Origin: Pseudoscleropodium purum
Lineage: Eukaryota; Streptophyta; Bryopsida; Hypnales; Brachytheciaceae
NCBI GenBank assembly: GCA_963969395.1
Contig: OZ017803.1
Span: forward strand, 496,001-560,000
Direction: 5' to 3'
DNA: 64,000 nucleotides
Every line of letters begins with the position of its first letter. The stretch's first letter is position 1. Of the stretch, positions 60,072 to 64,000 are shown one piece after another. A program made the translations under genes and the position numbers. Under the pieces are notes generated by a model that saw only the letters and a list, made by a program, of their open reading frames with translations, ran no database searches and had not been told where the DNA came from.

Positions 60072-60084
60072 TTTGACAACCCTG
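60072..60084 (-). repeat. Right terminal inverted repeat of the giant hAT
   Basis: TTTGACAACCCTG, exact reverse complement of the left 13 bp; followed by the right target duplication TAGGAAAC (60085-60092). Confidence 0.9.
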
Positions 60085-60092
60085 TAGGAAAC

Positions 60093-62273
60093 ATGGAGGT
60101 GTTGTGTAACTTGTGTTGGCCCTCGAAGAAGGAGAAATTTGACTTGTTGGAGATGTTCTGCAATGTCTGATTGGAGTCCTTTTCAACATTGTAGATTATC
60201 CATATAGCTTGTGACAATTTTAGATGAAGGTCCTTTCTATTTTTTCCCTTCAATAGTTAGTTTTCATGATCCTTGTCTTCATTAGCATCTAGTATTTTAC
60301 ATACTTTTAGGACCCATCTTGAAATTGTAGTTTTGGGGATGTTGCACACATATTTTGTAGTTTTGGAATATAGACAATATGAACAAAATGTTGATATTGT
60401 AAATGTGTATTCATCGGTTGGGCATGGACTTGTTATGAATGTGCATTTGAATATAAATGCAATGCTTGATCTTTTTCTAGAATTAATTATTTACTTCTCT
60501 TGTATTAATTTGAATGTAGTCTTGGTACTTGGCTTTGTAGTGTTTGCAAATTCAATGTCTTCTTGCATTTGATCTTGTATGTTGGGAGCTTGCTTTTGTT
60601 GCTTTGGTCTTCCATGTATGCAAGTTTTGGATTTCAATGGGTACATTCTATTTTCTCTTTGTTTGCATGTTTTCATTTTAAGTGTATGGAAGTGCAAAGT
60701 TTCATAGTTTTGTTTTGGGTGGCACTTGCAATAGCAAGCACCCTAGTGACCCTACATCATTTTTTGTGTCTAGTGTGAATTTGCATGACATGGAATGATT
60801 GATGCTCACATAGTTTTTTTTCCAATGTGTAGTATTTTGTTTAGTATTTGGTAGTCCTACAATGTTGGAAAAAAAACAAGGTGTTTAAAAGTATCCCTTG
60901 GTAGCTTTTTTTCTAAAAATAGGGTGGAAAAAAATACCTATAAGCACATAAATACCACCCACCCCCTCCCCACCCCCCCAATAAGATACCCCATTCTCAC
61001 ACGTGGTTCCTAGATGTATGTGGGTGAATACTCCCCACGAGCTTCAAAGCTTCTAAACATTCAAAATTATAATCAAACTTCAATTACATAGCCCAAAAAG
61101 ATCACTATTGATTTTTAGAAAACTACATGAGTTAAAAGATAGGGTCTATTTAATTCAAAAGGAAAAAAATTATATAATATATAGGGCTACTATAGGGTTC
61201 ATGAAATGCTATATAGTCTATTATACATAAATTAGGCTATGTAAAAACATCATGTAGTAAGAATTTTTATTATTAAGTTAGCTTTAACAAATAGGGGTTG
61301 TGCAAATTTTTAATAGTATAGTGAGTATAGATGTGGATAGATAATTTCATGTGGATGTTAAAATAGACACAATTAGAGGAATATACAATGAAGGGTAATT
61401 GATTGAATTTGTGCCACAGTACCAATAGTGTATGGTGTATATCAAAAAAATTAAGTGTAATTATAAGACATTGACTATAAGTATAAAAAAATTGTCACAT
61501 TGCACAAGTAGGAAGGTTTACTTTAGTAGGTTCAACAAACTAAAAATTTTACAATACAAGGATAGAGTTTATATTCCATTTAACTTGAATCTTTAAAACT
61601 ATATATATTACACACTCATATTAAATGGGATATTCATGGGATAGATTCAAGTGGGGCTTTTGAAGTGTTCAATGATAAACTTGTTATTAACCAATAAAAA
61701 ACTAAACTTTTAAAAGATGAAAGGTCCAAAATTTCTAATTTTTGATGCATTGTCCAAAATAATAAATTAAAAAATGAATTCCGACTATATAAAAATGTAT
61801 TAAGAAATAAGGCAATGTGTAGAAAAAATTTCAGTCTATTTGTTGACATGGATTGAAAGATTATAACTTTTGAAGCAAAAAAAACCCACTTTTTTCAATC
61901 TTGCAAAACATGATAAGTAGACTTTAAGCCCTCTTGGAATAAAATTTTTGCTCTACAAAAAATGATGATATTAACTATTCATAAGCATATGTTGTTAGGC
62001 TCATTTATGAAAAAGAATTCAAAAGCAAATATAGAGTCTAGTTTACTTTAAATCAATTTGCAATGAAAGGAGGTATAGTGCATTAGCAATATACTAGTCA
62101 TTTTTTTGATGGTTTTCTGTGCAATGAGAAAATTTTCTATTTAAAATTTAAGTGGTAGAAAAATTAGAGAAATAAATATGGAATATGTGGAAAAAATTTC
62201 AGAAACTTTGACATTATAAATTGCAAGATAATAGGGCTTGAAGTTAGAAGAAAATGGTAGAAAAAGTTCTTGA
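60093..62273. other. Spacer, nothing recognised
   Basis: AT-rich, with a C-rich run at about 60957-60980. Open frames near 60273-60778 are hydrophobic on the plus strand and look like chance reading of T-rich DNA. Confidence 0.45.
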
Positions 62274-64000
62274 CACTACAAGAATATAGGCATTCTATGA
62301 CTACGTAAATGACTACGTTTTCAGTCATTTCGGACATATATGATTGCCTGTGAAAATGGGGCTCCGTAGTCATTGTGGACGAGTCCTTTAGGACATGACT
62401 GCATTCTTAATATCACCATCCGTCATCGTACAAGGAAAGTTTTGGATGAATTATTCCTACGTGGCCTCTGACGTGTTCAGGTCTGCATGACGTGGCACTT
62501 GGGTTCGTTAGTCATAGTGTAGTCATTTTTTAGTCCCACTGTAGTCGAGTTCTGATGGTGGGCCCCACTTAGTCCACATGGCAATTGCTGGTAGGCGGTT
62601 CAATCCAATGTTCAGACGTTCAGATGGACAACAAGTTCTGGTGTAGTTATTCCCTAGTAGGGATTCAGTTGAACTACGGTCATGTCATTGTGTATTGTTG
62701 CAATTGCAACTACAGCTTAGTGAAGTGGTAGTTAAACAATAGTCAGTCTCCTATGCTTAAGTGCTACTGCAGTTGCACCTGAGTTGCATCTCAATTATAT
62801 TTCAATACTAGGGTTGACAACGTAATGAAGCTTAGAAGCTGTTTTAGTACGATGTGGTTGTATAGCTCAGCATTTGCTTTCATGAAAATGATAGAAAATT
62901 GATAGCCAAGTAAGCCAACCAACATGAGAACTATTGAGAAGAAAAATAGTTGTACAAGCAATGGATGCACATACCATTATAAAATGGAAGACAACTAAAG
63001 CATTTTGTCAATGTCTACATCCATGATTGCATTTCTCTGAATTATTACACACAAGGTTTTGTGAGAATTCAAGGCATTGACCACTCTAAAATCAAAATAC
63101 GTGCCCTCTTCCTTTAGAAGTACGACAATTATGTACTATAGAGGGCTATCAGTCTTGCATGCAAATGTTACACTACACTTACACCAGCAGCGAAGTAATC
63201 TCATGGGTTCAACTTTATGTACTTGGAATCCCAAATGACGTTTCCACCTTGAACGTCGTGCATTACTTCTTGGTCAGCCTCCGGCTTGGGAAACATCAAC
63301 GACACCTTCAGTTGCGAAACCTCCCGCACGTCCACTCTAAACCAACCATCCGGAATGAGCATGCCATGGAACTTATCTATCCCTCCTATACCGCTAATTC
63401 TTCCCAAAGCCACCTTCTACCGAGTGGATCGTGGATTGACGAGGTACACATTGTCATACAAGCTGAGCTGAAAGATAGATTTGTTTTGTTAGATACAGGA
63501 AGTACTCCTGCCCGTGGGACCTTCAAAACATACTTCTCATTGCCAATGTAGTCACTCATACAATAAATAACTGAAAATTGACTAACAACTTCCCCAGTTG
63601 AGTCACATATGAGGACTGGATGAGGATAATGCAACTACCAAATAACTAGGCAGTCATTCCTAAGTCATACAATTGAAACAACATTGACCTCAGCCTTCTA
63701 ATTCCCTGAATGAAATTTGTGTACTCCAACACATTCAGGCTTCAATATCTCACCTTTTTTTTGGAAGAGTCACGGTTCTTGTCCTCTGCCGCTGTCGTCT
63801 TTGCCCTTGTCTCTCTTTTCCGTGCCTTCAACAAACACACACAAATTTTTTGTTAGAATTGAAAACAATTAGAAGGTGAGGGGACACGAATGAGCTTGAA
63901 CCTTGTGGTCCACAAGTCCCCTCACCTTCCTCTATAAGCACATTGTCACTAAGATCTGAATTCTGTGTCAAATCATGCCCTTGAACTGCATTGTTCTGCA
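62274..64000 (+). mobile_element. CACTA (En/Spm) transposon, left end, runs off the window
   Basis: CACTACAAGAAT at 62274 is a canonical CACTA terminus. The next 450 bp carry many short TAGTCAT / GACTACG motifs in both orientations (62300-62400, 62508-62550, 62680-62745), typical of subterminal transposase binding sites. The remainder includes a minus-strand coding segment at 63201-63413. The other end lies outside the window. Confidence 0.7.
63201..63413 (-). pseudogene. CACTA-associated coding fragment
   Basis: A 70-residue minus-strand open frame reads GMLIPDGWFRVDVREV, later LMFPKPEAD and VQGGNVIWDSKYIKL. The pattern (P-G-xRVxV, about 20 residues, then a P-P-EA, then GxxVxW..Y) resembles the C-terminal domain found in plant CACTA TNP1/DUF8039-type proteins, from memory. 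It is probably one exon of the transposon's accessory gene. A further open frame at 63386-63634 (-) may be the preceding exon. Assignment is tentative. Confidence 0.4.

Larger units (their letters stand above)
44270..60084. mobile_element. Giant hAT-like DNA transposon (15.8 kb) carrying four genes
   Basis: The left end CAGGGTTGTCAAA (44270-44282) and right end TTTGACAACCCTG (60072-60084) are perfect 13-bp inverted repeats. The flanks TAGCAAAC (44262-44269) and TAGGAAAC (60085-60092) match at 7 of 8 positions, the hAT target-duplication length. Inside lie a hAT transposase gene (-), a RING-H2 gene (+), its shorter paralogue (-) and a kinase gene (+). The same GC-rich motif occurs at both subterminal regions and in all four promoters. 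The size is several times that of a usual autonomous hAT (2.5-5 kb). The shared motif argues that the interior belongs to the element and is not an accidental capture. Confidence 0.82.

Overview
This is nuclear DNA of a land plant. The support is a chromovirus (Ty3/gypsy) and a Ty1/copia element, a hAT element with a plant DUF659-type transposase, CACTA ends, short TTTAGGG telomere-type runs, and genes of a plant-specific small-protein family and of the Bet v 1/PR-10 superfamily. Gene density is very low and the AT-rich spacers are long and full of repeats. That suggests a repeat-rich, possibly non-flowering plant genome (bryophyte, lycophyte or fern); I cannot name the species.

Left third (1-29 kb): three dispersed paralogues of one small protein family (906-1271, 16698-16991, 25073-25384), all on the + strand. 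All start MGMCA, have an SPRS/Ser-rich middle and end with a WxRTIxxGxRCxPLxF(S/A)G block. Two of them have minisatellites in their leaders, and the third lies between two long inverted repeats. The rest is repeat DNA: MITE-like elements with visible terminal inverted repeats, two foldback structures, a degenerate tandem array and a CACTA-like end.

Middle (29-32 kb): a three-exon minus-strand gene. Its intron phases and an uninterrupted central exon show two Bet v 1-like domains fused head to tail in one polypeptide, with a W-box cluster upstream.

34-43 kb: a decayed copia element split by a 6.7-kb chromovirus. The chromovirus has 638-bp LTRs, a perfect 5-bp target duplication TATTG and a C-terminal chromodomain. 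Its LTRs carry perfect heat-shock elements next to the TATA box. The LTRs are almost identical, yet gag-pol has ten in-frame stops.

44.27-60.08 kb: the most striking object, a 15.8-kb hAT-like element with 13-bp perfect terminal inverted repeats and an 8-bp target duplication (7/8). It appears to carry four genes: a hAT transposase with a long acidic tail, a RING-H2/coiled-coil protein, a shorter paralogue of that protein without the RING, and a protein kinase. One GC-rich motif (core GCGGGGACGTACT) is clustered at both subterminal ends and directly upstream of the TATA box of every one of the four genes. This looks like a transposon-wide regulon and is my main candidate for an undescribed system.

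Right end (62.27-64 kb): the start of a CACTA element that runs off the window.
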